Source: Stigmatella aurantiaca (GTDB lineage: Bacteria > Myxococcota > Myxococcia > Myxococcales > Myxococcaceae). From it: a stretch of 64,000 nucleotides of DNA. This document shows positions 8,642 to 18,671 of the stretch, piece after piece; the stretch's first letter is position 1; every line of letters starts with the position of its first letter. The position numbers and the translations under genes were made by a program. The notes beneath the pieces were generated by a model. It was not told the DNA's origin. It searched no databases and was given only the letters and a program-made list of their open reading frames with translations. The stretch covers positions 1 to 64,000 of the forward strand of contig NZ_FOAP01000002.1 in NCBI RefSeq assembly GCF_900109545.1, given 5' to 3'.

Positions 8642-11170
8642 TCAGACCGCGTCGAGCTGGAAGGCGAGCTGGCTGTTGCGCACGGCGACCCGGACCCGGT
8701 CGCCCGCGACGAACTCGCCCGCGAGGATCCGCTCGGCCAGGGGCGCTTCCACCAGGCGCTGCACCACCTGGCGCATGGGCCGCGCGCCGAGCTGCGGATC
8801 GAACCCGCCCGACTTCAGCAGGTGGCTCACCACATCCTCGCCCGCGACGTACGCGATGCCCCGCTCGGTCACCAGGCGCTTGCTGCTCTCGTTCAGCAGC
8901 AGCGTGGCGATCTTCGCGACCTCCACCTCCTTGAGGGGGTGGAACGGCAGCCGCTCATCGATGCGGTTCCACAGCTCCGGGGGCAGGGCCTTGCGGGCCG
9001 CCGCGCTCGCCGCATCCGTGTCGGACTTGGCACCCGCCTGCGCTTCCGAGCCGAAGCCCAGCGTCCTGTTCACGCGCGAGAAGGCCTCCGCGCCCAGGTT
9101 CGTCGTCATCACGATGACCGTGTTCGAGAAGTCGATGTGCCGGCCCTTGCCGTCCGTCAGCCGGCCCTCTTCCAGCACCTGGAGGAGCAGCATCTGCACC
9201 TCGCGGTGCGCCTTCTCGATCTCATCCAGCACCACCACGGATGAGGGCTTGCGGCGGACGGGCTCGGTGAGCTGGCCTCCCTCGCCATAGCCTACGTAGC
9301 CCGCGGGCGAGCCGATGAGGCGGGAGACGCCATGCGACTCGGCCATCTCGCTCATGTCCAGCCGTACGAGCGCCTCCCGGTTGCCGAAGAGCACCTCCGC
9401 CAGCGCCCGCGCCATCTCCGTCTTGCCTACGCCCGTGGGGCCCAGGAACAGGAACGAGCCCATGGGCCGCCGCGACGCGAAGCCCGCGTAATTGCGGCGG
9501 ATGACCCGGGCGATGCGCGTCACGGCCTCCTCGTGGCCGATGACCCGCTGGCCCAGGTCCGCTTCCAGGCTCAGCAGCCGCTCCGAGTCCTTGAGCAGCA
9601 GCCGCTCCTCGGGCACCCCGGCCAGCTTGGCCACCACCCGCGCCACGTCCGCGGGCTCCACCGACGTCTTGCCCTCGCGATGGCAGCGCGAGCCGGCCAG
9701 GTCCGCCACCGAGATGGCCTTGTCCGGCATGAAGCGGTCCGTCACGTACCGGGACGCCAGCGAGGCGGCCGCCACCAGGGACTCCGGTGAGTAGCGCAGC
9801 CCGTGGTGCTCCTCGTACCGGCCGATGACGCCCTTGAGGATCTCCACCGTGTCCGGCACTGACGGCTCGTTCACCACCACGGGCGTGAAGCGGCGCTCCA
9901 GCGCCGGGTCCGCCGTGATGAACTTCCGGAACTCGTCGTGGGTGGTGGCGCCAATGCAGGGGAACTCCCCGCGCGCCATCGCCGTCTTCAGCTCGTTGGA
10001 CGCGTCCTGGGGCCCTTCGCCCGTGGAGCCCGCGCCCACCAGCGTGTGAATCTCGTCGATGAAGACCACCACGCGCCCGTCGGCCCGCCGCACCTCGTCC
10101 TTCAGTGCGTTCAGCTTCTCCGAGAAGGCGCCGCGCAGCTGCGTGCCCGCCACCAGGCTCGCCATGTCCAGCTCGATGAGCACCTTGGCGGCCAGGGTGC
10201 CGCGCAGGCTCACCAGCTGCTGGGCCACGCCTTCCACCACCGCCGTCTTGCCCACCCCGGCTTCACCGAGCAGGCAGGGGTTGTTGGTGCGGCGCTTGCC
10301 CAGCACGTCGATGACTTCTTCGATCTCCTTGGCGCGCCCCACCACGGGGTCCAGCTTGCCTTCCTGGGCCAGCAGGCTCAGGTTCCGGCCGATGGAGGTC
10401 AGCAGGGGATAGATCTTGGGATCCAGCGTCAGCGGGACCGCGCGTGCCGCCGGGAGCGGGGCCGGGGCGGGCGCGGGACGCGGCGGCGGCACGGACAGGG
10501 GGGCGGCAGCCTTCGCGACGGGAGCCGCCGGAGCAGGGAGCGGAGGCTCAGCGACCGGGGCGGCCACCTCGTCATGGCCCTCATCCGCGTCGATCAGCTC
10601 GCGCGGCGAGAGGGCGGGCAGCGAGGGCCGGGAAGGGGCAGGCCGCGGAAGGCTCACGGCGATGGCGGCCTGGGGCAGCGGCGACGGCGGCGCGCCCAGG
10701 GGCCGGCCCATGGGGTAGCGGCCCCCGGCCGAGGGGGAGGACATCGGCGCGCGGCTGGCCTGAAGCTTGCGCGGCATACGGCCGCTCGTGAAATACGAGA
10801 AGGCGACGGTGCCCAGCTTGAGCAGGTCCACCCCTGAGCGGGCCAGCAGATCGTTGGCCGCGCAGCGCACGCGGGAAAACGCGATGAGCAGGTGCAGGCA
10901 GTCGGCCTCCCGCGAGTCGCACTGCTGGGCGATCGCCCGGGCCCGCTCGCAGAGGTTGCGGACGAGGAACTCCTCCTCGGCCGGCGCCTCGGTCATCAAC
11001 TCGAGGAGGGTGTCCTCGTCGATGCCCTTCTCCTTGAGAAGGACCTGCGCGGGGTTGTCCACCGTGTAGAGCGCCAGCAACACGTGGGCCGAGCTGAGCT
11101 TCTGTGTGACGCTCTGGGCAATGTCCTTCGCCTCGTGGAGAACCTGCGCGAGATCGCTGCTGTCGACCAT
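8642..11170 (-). CDS. ClpA/ClpC-type AAA+ unfoldase
   Basis: An 842-residue ATP-dependent unfoldase. Layout: a Clp_N repeat domain (residues 1-130), an unusual Pro/Ala-rich linker (about 140-245), AAA D1 with Walker A GEAGVGKT (about 302-309) and an ALERRFTPV arginine finger, and AAA D2 with Walker [10 protein letters not shown] and sensor MTTNLGAE. The long coiled-coil M domain of ClpB disaggregases is absent, so it is not ClpB. A tripeptide LGF occurs in NRTLGFGSE, matching the [LIV]-G-[FL] loop used to dock ClpP, so a proteolytic role is possible. ATG at 11170 follows GGAG at good spacing, and a promoter is visible at 11194-11222. Substrates and adaptor are unknown. Confidence 0.88.
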   Translation of the reverse strand: MVDSSDLAQVLHEAKDIAQSVTQKLSSAHVLLALYTVDNPAQVLLKEKGIDEDTLLELMTEAPAEEEFLVRNLCERARAIAQQCDSREADCLHLLIAFSRVRCAANDLLARSGVDLLKLGTVAFSYFTSGRMPRKLQASRAPMSSPSAGGRYPMGRPLGAPPSPLPQAAIAVSLPRPAPSRPSLPALSPRELIDADEGHDEVAAPVAEPPLPAPAAPVAKAAAPLSVPPPRPAPAPAPLPAARAVPLTLDPKIYPLLTSIGRNLSLLAQEGKLDPVVGRAKEIEEVIDVLGKRRTNNPCLLGEAGVGKTAVVEGVAQQLVSLRGTLAAKVLIELDMASLVAGTQLRGAFSEKLNALKDEVRRADGRVVVFIDEIHTLVGAGSTGEGPQDASNELKTAMARGEFPCIGATTHDEFRKFITADPALERRFTPVVVNEPSVPDTVEILKGVIGRYEEHHGLRYSPESLVAAASLASRYVTDRFMPDKAISVADLAGSRCHREGKTSVEPADVARVVAKLAGVPEERLLLKDSERLLSLEADLGQRVIGHEEAVTRIARVIRRNYAGFASRRPMGSFLFLGPTGVGKTEMARALAEVLFGNREALVRLDMSEMAESHGVSRLIGSPAGYVGYGEGGQLTEPVRRKPSSVVVLDEIEKAHREVQMLLLQVLEEGRLTDGKGRHIDFSNTVIVMTTNLGAEAFSRVNRTLGFGSEAQAGAKSDTDAASAAARKALPPELWNRIDERLPFHPLKEVEVAKIATLLLNESSKRLVTERGIAYVAGEDVVSHLLKSGGFDPQLGARPMRQVVQRLVEAPLAERILAGEFVAGDRVRVAVRNSQLAFQLDAV

Positions 11171-11193
11171 TAGAACTCCGGCAAGCAGCCGAG

Positions 11194-11222
11194 CAAATAC
11201 ACCCTTCGGATCGTACGGGCAA
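11194..11222 (-). promoter_or_regulatory. Sigma-70-type promoter of the Clp-type gene
   Basis: On the minus strand TTGCCC (11222-11217), 17 bases, then TATTTG (11199-11194). Transcription would start about 15-20 bases before the ATG at 11170, leaving a short leader with GGAG. Confidence 0.5.
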
Positions 11223-11378
11223 AATTTCCACTACAGGCTGCTACAGGACTGCTGTAACCCCCTTGAATCCTGGGGAATTCGCGCCGCCGTCCGCTGTTCG
11301 CTTCCCCAACGCCCAGGGTTGCAGGCAATACCTCGGGTTTCTCGTCGTAGAGTGAACGACACCTCTCGACCCTCTCTT

Positions 11379-12104
11379 ATGACTTCTCTTGCTCAACCTG
11401 CTCGCGTTCTCGTCGATCCCATTGACGGGATGGGGGCTGCCATCGAAGCGCGCCGCTGGGGCTGGCCCCTGGTGTTGCTGTGCCTGTGCGTGTCCCTGTC
11501 CGGGGCCGTGTTCGCCCTGAAGTGGGATGCGGCCGCGGCGACCGTCCAACAGCTGCAGATGGGCGGGGAGCTTGGCGGGCTCTCGGAGAGCGAGATCGCC
11601 GACAAGATCCAGATCGCCTCGCGCAAGGGGCTGGTGGGGGGCATCGCCAAGGGCGTCTTCGTCATGCCGGTGATGGTGTTGCTGCTGTCCGCGGTGCTGT
11701 GGTTCAGCGCATGGCTCTTCGGCATGCGTGCACCCTTCGGCCGCATGATGGCCGTGGCGGCCATCGCGATGATGCCCATCGCGCTCTACCACCTGCTCTT
11801 CACCTTATGTGTCTCCGCGCAGCACACGATGACCCTGGAGCGCGTGCAGACCCTGCTTCCCACCCACCTGGGGTTGCTGAAAGGCCTGTCCCCGAAGATG
11901 AAGACCCTGCTGAGCGCGGTGGACTTCTTCAAGCTGTGGAGCGTGGGGCTGCTGGGGCTGGGCTTCTCCGCCGCGACGGGCATGCGCCGGGGACGCGCGC
12001 TGCTGCTCATGGGGGTGCTCTACCTGATGTACTTCGGCGTGTTCTCCGTGGGCCTTCCGGCCATGGGCGGTGGGCCGGGTGCTTCCATGGCGGGTGGCAA
12101 GTGA
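11379..12104 (+). CDS. Yip1-like multi-pass membrane protein
   Basis: A 241-residue inner-membrane protein with about five hydrophobic segments (GWPLVLLCLCVSLSGAVFA, FVMPVMVLLLSAVLWFSAWLF, MAVAAIAMMPIALYHLLF, and two near the C-terminus), matching the bacterial YIP1/DUF1282 plan. ATG at 11379 is the first sensible start; the frame is open further upstream but that part is leader. The stop overlaps the GTG of the TolC-like gene (GTGA), so it is the first gene of the exporter operon. Its role there is unknown; assembly or regulation of the exporter is a guess. Confidence 0.7.
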   Translation: MTSLAQPARVLVDPIDGMGAAIEARRWGWPLVLLCLCVSLSGAVFALKWDAAAATVQQLQMGGELGGLSESEIADKIQIASRKGLVGGIAKGVFVMPVMVLLLSAVLWFSAWLFGMRAPFGRMMAVAAIAMMPIALYHLLFTLCVSAQHTMTLERVQTLLPTHLGLLKGLSPKMKTLLSAVDFFKLWSVGLLGLGFSAATGMRRGRALLLMGVLYLMYFGVFSVGLPAMGGGPGASMAGGK

Positions 12105-13438
12105 ACGCACTGCTCTTTGCCGCTTGGGTGGCCATGGTGCCCGCCGCCACCCCCATTTCCCTGGAGGAGGCGCGGGCCCAGGGGCGCCAGAACACCCAGG
12201 CGCTGGTGTCGCTGCTGGAGGCCACGCGCTCGGCGGAGGATGTCCGGCTGGCGCGCTCACCGCTGTTGCCCCAGCTGTCCCTGTCCAGCTCCGTGGGCGG
12301 AGAACTCATCGGCCGGCAGCGTGGCCCCGCCATCTTGTGCAACGCGGATCGTACGGTCTGCGAACAGCGGACAGTCGAGACGGACTCTCAGGACCGCGGC
12401 AACTTCCGGTTGTCCTTGGACCTCACGCAGGTCATCTATGACCGGGTGCGCTGGAAGCAGCTGGAGCAGAGCGGCGCGGTGTTCGAGGCGGCGCGGGGCC
12501 AGGCCCAGGAGCAGGCGGACACCTCCGAGCTGGAGGCCATCAACCGCTTCTTCACCCTGTACCGGAGTCAGGCCACCCTCCAGGTGCTGGAGGCCACCGT
12601 GCGCCGCAGCGAGGAGCAGCTCGAGAGGGCCCAGGCGCTCTTCGAGGCCGGCCGGGTGAACCGGGGCGAGGAGCTGTCCGCGCGGGTGAACCTCGGCAAT
12701 GACCGCATCAACCTGCTGCTGCGCCAGGCGCAGCTTGTCCAGGACCGGGGCCTGCTCGCGGTGTGGTTGGCCCGTCCGGGCTCCGAGCCTCTGGAGGCCC
12801 AGGCGCCCGAGAGTCTCTTGCAGCCGCCCTCGCCGCCGCCTTCCTTCGAGCAGGCGATTGCCGAGGCCCGCCGCCACCGGCCGCTGCTCGTGGCGCTTCA
12901 GCAGCAGGTGCGTGCCGCCTCGCTAGGCCGGGAGGTGGCCAGCGCGGGCTACTGGCCCCGGCTGTTTGCTCAGGGCTCCTACTCACGCAGCGGCCCCGAG
13001 GCCCGTCCCGTGTTCGCCACGCCGCGCCTGCAGAACACGCTGTCGGGCGCCGTGGTGCTGCAGTGGGATCTCTTCACCGGGTTGTCGACCGATGCCCAGG
13101 TGAACCAGGCCCGGGCGCAGCTGCGGACCGCGGAGCTGAACCTGGCGCAGACCGATCGGGAGGTGGAGGCCGAGGTGCAGCGCACCCTTCAGCTCCTGGC
13201 GACGCAGATCGCCACCGCGCAGCTGGCCGCGGAGAACCGGGAGACCGCCGCGCGGAGCCTGTCGCTGGCCGAGGAACGCTTCAAGGCGGGGGCGGGCTCC
13301 ACGCTGGAGGTGCGCGACGCGCAGCTCAAGCTCACGCAGTCGGAGCTGACCCTGCTGGAGAACCGAGTGAACGTGGAGACCGCCCGCTTTGCCATGATGA
13401 GGGCCATGGGCACCCTGAGTCCGGGAGAGTCGAAATGA
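12101..13438 (+). CDS. TolC-family outer-membrane efflux protein
   Basis: A 445-residue outer-membrane channel of a tripartite exporter. It has an N-terminal signal-like segment and two OEP domains, with the long helical pairs that build the periplasmic tunnel (residues about 110-215 and 320-430) and strand segments between them (NFRLSLDLTQVIYDR, LSGAVVLQWDLFTG). A GTG start at 12101 overlaps the previous stop; no ATG fits. It is followed by the membrane-fusion gene through an ATGA overlap, so the complex components are made together. Substrate not deducible. Confidence 0.9.
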   Translation: MNALLFAAWVAMVPAATPISLEEARAQGRQNTQALVSLLEATRSAEDVRLARSPLLPQLSLSSSVGGELIGRQRGPAILCNADRTVCEQRTVETDSQDRGNFRLSLDLTQVIYDRVRWKQLEQSGAVFEAARGQAQEQADTSELEAINRFFTLYRSQATLQVLEATVRRSEEQLERAQALFEAGRVNRGEELSARVNLGNDRINLLLRQAQLVQDRGLLAVWLARPGSEPLEAQAPESLLQPPSPPPSFEQAIAEARRHRPLLVALQQQVRAASLGREVASAGYWPRLFAQGSYSRSGPEARPVFATPRLQNTLSGAVVLQWDLFTGLSTDAQVNQARAQLRTAELNLAQTDREVEAEVQRTLQLLATQIATAQLAAENRETAARSLSLAEERFKAGAGSTLEVRDAQLKLTQSELTLLENRVNVETARFAMMRAMGTLSPGESK

Positions 13439-14700
13439 AGTGGTGGAAGGGAGTCATTGCTGGCGGGCTGTTCCTGGGCGCGGCGGGCATCACGGTGGCA
13501 GGCCTGCGGGACCGGCCCCCTCCGTCCGTGGAGGTGCAGCTCGCCAAGGTGCACAAGGGCACCATCACCCGCACCATCACGGGCGCGGGCAAGGTGCAGG
13601 CGGCCACCACGGTGAAGATCTCCTCCAACCTCTCCGGCGAGCTCATCGAGCTGCTGGTGAAGGACGGGGAGCCGGTGAAGAAGGGCCAGGTGCTCGGGCG
13701 CATCGACCGCCGGCGGTTCGAGGCAACCGTGAAGCAGGCGCTGGCGGCCCAGAGCGCCTCCAAGGCCGAGGTCCAGGTCTCCGAGGTGGAGGCCCAGCGC
13801 ACCCTGGCCGAGCATGCGCGCGTGAAGGGGCTGGTGGACAAGGGGCTGTCCTCGGGCGCCGAGCTGGAGCAGTCCCAGGCGCGCCTGGACACGGCCAACG
13901 CCCAGGTCGCGGCGGCCCGGCAGCGGCTGTCCCAGGCGTCCGCCGTCTACGAGGAGGCGGCGAGCAACCTGGCGCAGACGACGCTGGTCTCGCCCATCGA
14001 CGGCAACGTCATCGAGCTGTCCCGCGAGGTGGGTGAGCGCGTGCGCGGCTCGGACCTGTCCGAGGACATCGTGATGATCATCGCCGCCCTGAACGCCATG
14101 GAGGTGAAGATCGAGGTGGGCGAGCACGAGGTGGTCCACCTGAAGACGGGCCAGCCCGCGGAGGTCGCCCTGGACGCGCTGGACGGGGAGTCCTTCCAGG
14201 GCGCGGTGGTGGAGATCGCCCAGAAGGCGCTCATCAAGAACGAGGGCACGGAGGCGGAGGTGACGACGTTCCCCATCACCGTGGCGCTGGAGACGCGCCC
14301 CACGGGCGTGTTGCCGGGCATGAGCGCCGAGGTGCGCATCGCCGCAGAGACGCACAACGACGCGTTGCTGGTCCCCATCCAGGCGGTGACGGTGCGCTCG
14401 GAGAAGACCCTGCCGGATTACCAGGCCCCGGTGGAGGGCGGCGCGCTGCAGGCCAAGCGCAAGACGGAGTCGCTGGCCAAGGTCGTCTTCGTGGTGGACG
14501 CGGACAACAAGGCCCAGGTGCGCCGCGTGCGCACGGGGATCGCCTCCGACACGGAGCTGGAGATTCTCGAGGGCCTGCGGGAGGGGGACCGCGTGGTGGA
14601 GGGGCCCTACCGCACGCTCTCCAAGGATCTCAGCCACGGGAACGTCGTGAGCGAGCCCTCGCAGGGCGGCCCTGGGACGAAGGGTGGGCAAAAGTCGTGA
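13435..14700 (+). CDS. MacA-like periplasmic adaptor (membrane-fusion protein)
   Basis: A 421-residue HlyD/MacA-type adaptor anchored by an N-terminal membrane helix (residues 5-22). It shows a biotinyl-lipoyl-like half ([20 protein letters not shown]), a helical hairpin (about 95-180), the second lipoyl half ([13 protein letters not shown]), a beta-barrel region and a membrane-proximal domain near the C-terminus ([19 protein letters not shown]). It links the TolC-like channel with the ABC permeases downstream. The start overlaps the TolC stop (ATGA) and its own stop overlaps the ATPase GTG. Confidence 0.9.
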   Translation: MKWWKGVIAGGLFLGAAGITVAGLRDRPPPSVEVQLAKVHKGTITRTITGAGKVQAATTVKISSNLSGELIELLVKDGEPVKKGQVLGRIDRRRFEATVKQALAAQSASKAEVQVSEVEAQRTLAEHARVKGLVDKGLSSGAELEQSQARLDTANAQVAAARQRLSQASAVYEEAASNLAQTTLVSPIDGNVIELSREVGERVRGSDLSEDIVMIIAALNAMEVKIEVGEHEVVHLKTGQPAEVALDALDGESFQGAVVEIAQKALIKNEGTEAEVTTFPITVALETRPTGVLPGMSAEVRIAAETHNDALLVPIQAVTVRSEKTLPDYQAPVEGGALQAKRKTESLAKVVFVVDADNKAQVRRVRTGIASDTELEILEGLREGDRVVEGPYRTLSKDLSHGNVVSEPSQGGPGTKGGQKS

Positions 14701-15461
14701 GTCACGGCGGCGAGGCGGGGACGCGCCCGCTCATCGAGGTGGTGAACATCACCCGCGTCTTCAGCGTGGGCGGCGAGGAGGTGCGCGCCCTGCGGGGTGT
14801 CTCCTTTGGCATCGGCCGGGGCGAGTGGGTGGCCATCATTGGCCAGTCCGGCTCCGGGAAGACGACGCTGATGAACGTGCTGGGCTGTCTGGATACGCCC
14901 TCCAGCGGTAGCTACATCCTCAACGGCAAGGATGTGGCGCGGATGAACGACGACGAGCTGGCGCTCATCCGCAATAAAGAGATCGGCTTCATCTTCCAGA
15001 CCTTCCAGCTGCTGCCCCGCGAGACGGCGCTCGCCAACGTGGAGCTGCCGCTGGTGTACCGGGGCATGGGCGCGCGCGAGCGCCGGGAGCGGGCGAAGGC
15101 GGCGCTGGAGAAGGTGCAGCTGGGCCACCGCATGCACCACCGGCCCAACGAGCTGTCCGGCGGCCAGCGCCAGCGCGTGGCCATTGCCCGGGCGCTGGTG
15201 GCCGAGCCCTCCATGCTCCTCGCCGACGAGCCCACGGGAAACCTGGACTCGGCCACGGGCGAGGAGATTGTCCGGCTCTTCGAGGAGCTGCACCGGGCGG
15301 GGCACACGCTGGTGCTCGTCACCCACGAGCCCAAGCTGGCGGCGCGCTGCCCCCGGGCCGTCCGCCTCAGCGATGGGGAAGTGGTGGCGGATGGGCCCGG
15401 CCGGGAGGTGGCGCTCGGGAACCTCGTCATTCCCTCGGCCCAGGGGGCGGGCGGGCTATGA
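14697..15461 (+). CDS. MacB-type ABC transporter ATPase
   Basis: A 254-residue ATP-binding subunit of the MacB/LolD type. Walker [10 protein letters not shown] (about residues 46-54), Q-loop FQTFQLLP, signature [15 protein letters not shown], Walker [12 protein letters not shown] and a switch His in VTHEPK are all intact. E. coli MacB carries this domain fused to the permease; here it is separate. GTG start at 14697 in a GTGA overlap with the adaptor gene. It probably powers both downstream permeases. Confidence 0.93.
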   Translation: MSHGGEAGTRPLIEVVNITRVFSVGGEEVRALRGVSFGIGRGEWVAIIGQSGSGKTTLMNVLGCLDTPSSGSYILNGKDVARMNDDELALIRNKEIGFIFQTFQLLPRETALANVELPLVYRGMGARERRERAKAALEKVQLGHRMHHRPNELSGGQRQRVAIARALVAEPSMLLADEPTGNLDSATGEEIVRLFEELHRAGHTLVLVTHEPKLAARCPRAVRLSDGEVVADGPGREVALGNLVIPSAQGAGGL

Positions 15462-16684
15462 GCTTCCGCGTGGACGTGGTGGAGGGGGGACGCATCGCGC
15501 TCTTCTCGCTGAAGGCCAACCGGATGCGCACGGTGCTCACGACGGTGGGCATCGGCATCGGGGTGGCCACCCTGCTGGCCATCGTCGGCATCATCCAGGG
15601 GCTCAACGCGTCCTTCGACCGCCAGCTGGCCACCATCGGCTCCAACAACCTCTTCATCTCCAAGTTTCCCTGGGTGATGGCGGGCGACTGGTGGGTGTAC
15701 CGCAACCGCAAGAACTTCACCCTGGCGCAGCTGGAGCAGATCCGCGCGCAGTCCACCTACCTCACCGCCATCTCCCCCGTGGTGGGGCGCGCGGCGGACG
15801 TGGCCCACGGGGAGGAGCAGCTCTCCACCGTGACCATCAACGGGGTGACGAACGAGTACCTGTCCATCTCTGGCTTCGAGGTCACCTCGGGCCGCTTCCT
15901 CACCGAGGCGGACAACGAGACGACGCGAGCCGTGGCCGTGCTCGGGGCGGATGTGGCCTCGGGGCTCTTTCCCGGGGTCAGCCCCGTGGGGCAGACGGTG
16001 CGCATCGACGGGCGGCCCTTCCTGGTGGTGGGCACGCTGTCGCGCAAGGGCATGATGCTGGACAACAACCAGGATCTGACCGTGATGGTGCCGTTCAAGA
16101 CGTTCTACGCCCTGTTCGGCAAGCAGCGCTCCTTCAGCATGGCGCTCTCCGTGCGGAGCACGGAGGACGTGAACCGCGCGGAGGATCAGCTCATCGGCAT
16201 CCTGCGGCGGGTGCGCAACACGCCGCCCGGAGCGCCGGACGACTTCTCCATCAACCGTCCGGAGATGCTGGCCAACACCTACCAGCAGCTCACCGGCGCG
16301 CTCTATGGCGTGGCGGTGGGGGTGGGCTTCATCACGCTGCTGGTGGGAGGCATCGGCATCATGAACATCATGCTGGTGTCCGTGCGCGAGCGGACGCGGG
16401 AGATCGGCATCCGCCGGGCGCTCGGGGCCCGCAAGCGCACCATCGTGCTGCAGTTCCTGATGGAGGCCTCGGCCGTGTCGGCGGTGGGCGGCGCGCTGGG
16501 CACGCTCGTGGGGCTGGGCACGGCGAAGGTCGTCTCCCTTATCACCCCGCTGGCGGCGGAGGTGCAACTCGTCACCGTGGTGGCGGGCGTGGGCTTCGCC
16601 GCGCTGGTGGGCTTGCTGTTTGGCATCTGGCCGGCGGCCCGCGCGGCCAACCTCGACCCGGTGGAAGCGTTGCGCTACGAGTAG
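15458..16684 (+). CDS. MacB-type ABC permease 1
   Basis: A 408-residue FtsX/MacB permease. One N-terminal transmembrane helix ([20 protein letters not shown]), a large periplasmic MacB_PCD domain (residues about 45-250), then three C-terminal helices including [22 protein letters not shown] and the cytoplasmic motif [12 protein letters not shown]. It couples ATP hydrolysis to force transmission through the periplasm rather than direct membrane transport. ATG overlaps the ATPase stop (ATGA). It differs clearly from permease 2, so the two probably form a heterodimer. Confidence 0.92.
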   Translation: MSFRVDVVEGGRIALFSLKANRMRTVLTTVGIGIGVATLLAIVGIIQGLNASFDRQLATIGSNNLFISKFPWVMAGDWWVYRNRKNFTLAQLEQIRAQSTYLTAISPVVGRAADVAHGEEQLSTVTINGVTNEYLSISGFEVTSGRFLTEADNETTRAVAVLGADVASGLFPGVSPVGQTVRIDGRPFLVVGTLSRKGMMLDNNQDLTVMVPFKTFYALFGKQRSFSMALSVRSTEDVNRAEDQLIGILRRVRNTPPGAPDDFSINRPEMLANTYQQLTGALYGVAVGVGFITLLVGGIGIMNIMLVSVRERTREIGIRRALGARKRTIVLQFLMEASAVSAVGGALGTLVGLGTAKVVSLITPLAAEVQLVTVVAGVGFAALVGLLFGIWPAARAANLDPVEALRYE

Positions 16685-16693
16685 GCCCTGCCC

Positions 16694-17923
16694 ATGCGCG
16701 CCTTTCTCGACAACCTTCGTCTGGCCCTGGGAACGTTCCTGGGTAACCCGCTGCGCTCGCTGCTGACGCTGCTGGGCATCGTCATTGGCGTCACCACCGT
16801 CATCACGATGATGGCCCTCATCGAGGGGCTGCGCCTCAAGGTGAACAAGGACCTGTCGCAGCTGGGCGCCAACACCTTCATGGCCACGAAGTGGCCCACG
16901 GGTTTTGGACGGTTCAACTGGCAGAAGTATGCCCGGCGCCCCGCGCTCACCTCGGAGGATGCCCACGCCATCGAGCTGTCGTGTCCCTCGGTGATGTCGG
17001 TGGCGGCCTCCGATGACGAGGGAGGCCAGAAGATCGTCACCTCCACCCAGGAGACGCGGCCGTCGGTGCGCGTCTACGGCGCGACGCCCGAGTACCTGGA
17101 CACCAGCGGCATCACCGTGGCCTCCGGCCGGTTCTTCGGCGAGTCCGAGGCCGTGGATGGGCGCCACGTCGCGGTGGTGGGGCTGGATGTGGCGGATGCG
17201 CTGTTCCCCGGGCAGAACCCCCTCGGCCACGAGGTTCGCGTGAAGGGGCGGCCCTTCACCATCATCGGGGTGTTGCAGCGGCGCGGCAGCTTCCTGGGGA
17301 TGATGAGCATGGACAACCTCGTCATCGTGCCGCTGCGCTCCTTCCAGCAGCTCTATGGGAAGGCGCGCTCCCTGGACCTCAACATCCAGGCGCAGGGCGC
17401 GGACCTGGTGAACAAGGCGAAGGACGAGGTGGAAACGCTGCTGCGCCGCCGGCGCGACGTGGCGCCGCTCGCGGAGAACGACTTCGAGCTGCACACCAAC
17501 GAGTCGATGACGCAGACCTTCAACCAGCTCTCGCAGGTCATCACCATCGCGGGCTTTGGCGTGTGTCTGCTGTCGCTGGTGGTGGGCGGCATCGGCATCC
17601 TGAACATCATGCTGGTGTCGGTGACGGAGCGGACCAAGGAGATTGGCATCCGCAAGGCCCTGGGGGCTCGCAAGCGGCGCATCCTCGGCCAGTTCGCCAC
17701 CGAGGCGGTGCTGCTGTCGCTGGTGGGCGGGGCCATCGGCGTGGGGCTGGGGTTCGGCCTGGCCTTCCTGGGCCGGTGGATGCTTGGCTTTCCCACGCTG
17801 GTGCCGCCCTGGGCGGTGGCGCTCTCGCTGGGCATGAGCTCCGGGGTGGGGCTCATCTTCGGCATCTACCCCGCGGTACGCGCGGCCCGGTTGGATCCCG
17901 TGGAGGCCATGCGCTCGGACTGA
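16694..17923 (+). CDS. MacB-type ABC permease 2
   Basis: A 409-residue paralogue of the preceding gene, 9 bases downstream. Same plan: N-terminal helix (TLLGIVIGVTTVITMMALI), periplasmic MacB_PCD domain, and C-terminal FtsX helices with GGIGILNIMLVSVTERTKEIGIRKALGAR. Last gene of the exporter operon; it ends one base before the stop of the convergent methyltransferase gene. Two different permeases with a single ATPase suggest an asymmetric exporter. Confidence 0.92.
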   Translation: MRAFLDNLRLALGTFLGNPLRSLLTLLGIVIGVTTVITMMALIEGLRLKVNKDLSQLGANTFMATKWPTGFGRFNWQKYARRPALTSEDAHAIELSCPSVMSVAASDDEGGQKIVTSTQETRPSVRVYGATPEYLDTSGITVASGRFFGESEAVDGRHVAVVGLDVADALFPGQNPLGHEVRVKGRPFTIIGVLQRRGSFLGMMSMDNLVIVPLRSFQQLYGKARSLDLNIQAQGADLVNKAKDEVETLLRRRRDVAPLAENDFELHTNESMTQTFNQLSQVITIAGFGVCLLSLVVGGIGILNIMLVSVTERTKEIGIRKALGARKRRILGQFATEAVLLSLVGGAIGVGLGFGLAFLGRWMLGFPTLVPPWAVALSLGMSSGVGLIFGIYPAVRAARLDPVEAMRSD

Positions 17924-17924
17924 G

Positions 17925-18659
17925 TCACCGCTTGGTGGCGACGACGATGCAGTAGCCGAAGAAGGGGCGGGGCAGCAGGCCTTCGCGCACCTCCACCTCG
18001 AAGCCGTGCGCCTCCAGCAGCTCCCGGGCGCGGGGGACGAGGAACATCAGGTAGTACATGATGAAGGGGGGCTTCCGGAGCGCGTTGCGCACGTGCATCG
18101 CCGCGTTGAAGCCCCGGCCAATCCAGTAGCTGGCGCTGAGCACCGGAGGCGGCTTGGCGGTGACGAAGACGAAGCGGCCCCCCGGCCGCAGGGCCCGGGC
18201 GATGCACCGCACCAGCCGGGGCTGGTCTTCCTCCAGGAAGTGGCCAAAGGCGCCGAAGCTCGTCACGGCGTCGAACTCCGCCTCGTAGGTCATCTCCAGC
18301 GCGTTGCCCTGGACGAAGGTCAGCGAGGCCTCGCCGGGGGCATCCGCCTGGCGGCGGCGGGCTTCCTCCAACATTCCGCGGCTGAGGTCCACGCCCACCA
18401 CCTCCTGGCGGCACAGCGGGCGCAGGTGGCGCATCGCCGACCCCGTGCCGCACCCCACGTCCAACGCCCGATCGATGGAGCCCGGGGGGCCCACCTGCTC
18501 CAGGGTCTTTTGCAGCACCACCTCCGGGGTCCGGAAGGGTGTGTGGTCGAACTTGGGCGCGAGCAGATCGTACCCGTGCTCGACGGAGGACAGACACTGG
18601 TGGGCCAGCTCGAAAAAGGTAGGGCCCCTGCGATGGAACATGGCGTCCGGGTGTAGCAT
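17925..18659 (-). CDS. SAM-dependent class I methyltransferase
   Basis: A 244-residue soluble methyltransferase. Motif I DVGCGTGSAMRHL binds S-adenosylmethionine, followed by the acidic VVGVDLSRGML and an ALRPGGRFVFVTAK segment, the usual Methyltransf_11/25 fold. The substrate is not deducible. ATG at 18659 is chosen because AGGAGG lies 6 bases upstream; the ATG at 18641 has no such site. It is divergent from the DUF692 gene with only 12-42 bases between starts, so the two promoters overlap neighbouring coding sequence. Confidence 0.8.
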   Translation of the reverse strand: MLHPDAMFHRRGPTFFELAHQCLSSVEHGYDLLAPKFDHTPFRTPEVVLQKTLEQVGPPGSIDRALDVGCGTGSAMRHLRPLCRQEVVGVDLSRGMLEEARRRQADAPGEASLTFVQGNALEMTYEAEFDAVTSFGAFGHFLEEDQPRLVRCIARALRPGGRFVFVTAKPPPVLSASYWIGRGFNAAMHVRNALRKPPFIMYYLMFLVPRARELLEAHGFEVEVREGLLPRPFFGYCIVVATKR

Positions 18660-18671
18660 CCCCGCCCTCCT

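Noticed and set aside
14912-17494. 860-codon open frame opposite the MacB genes
   Set aside because: Translation is a His/Arg/Gly-rich shadow of the real permease genes, which have clear motifs and overlaps.
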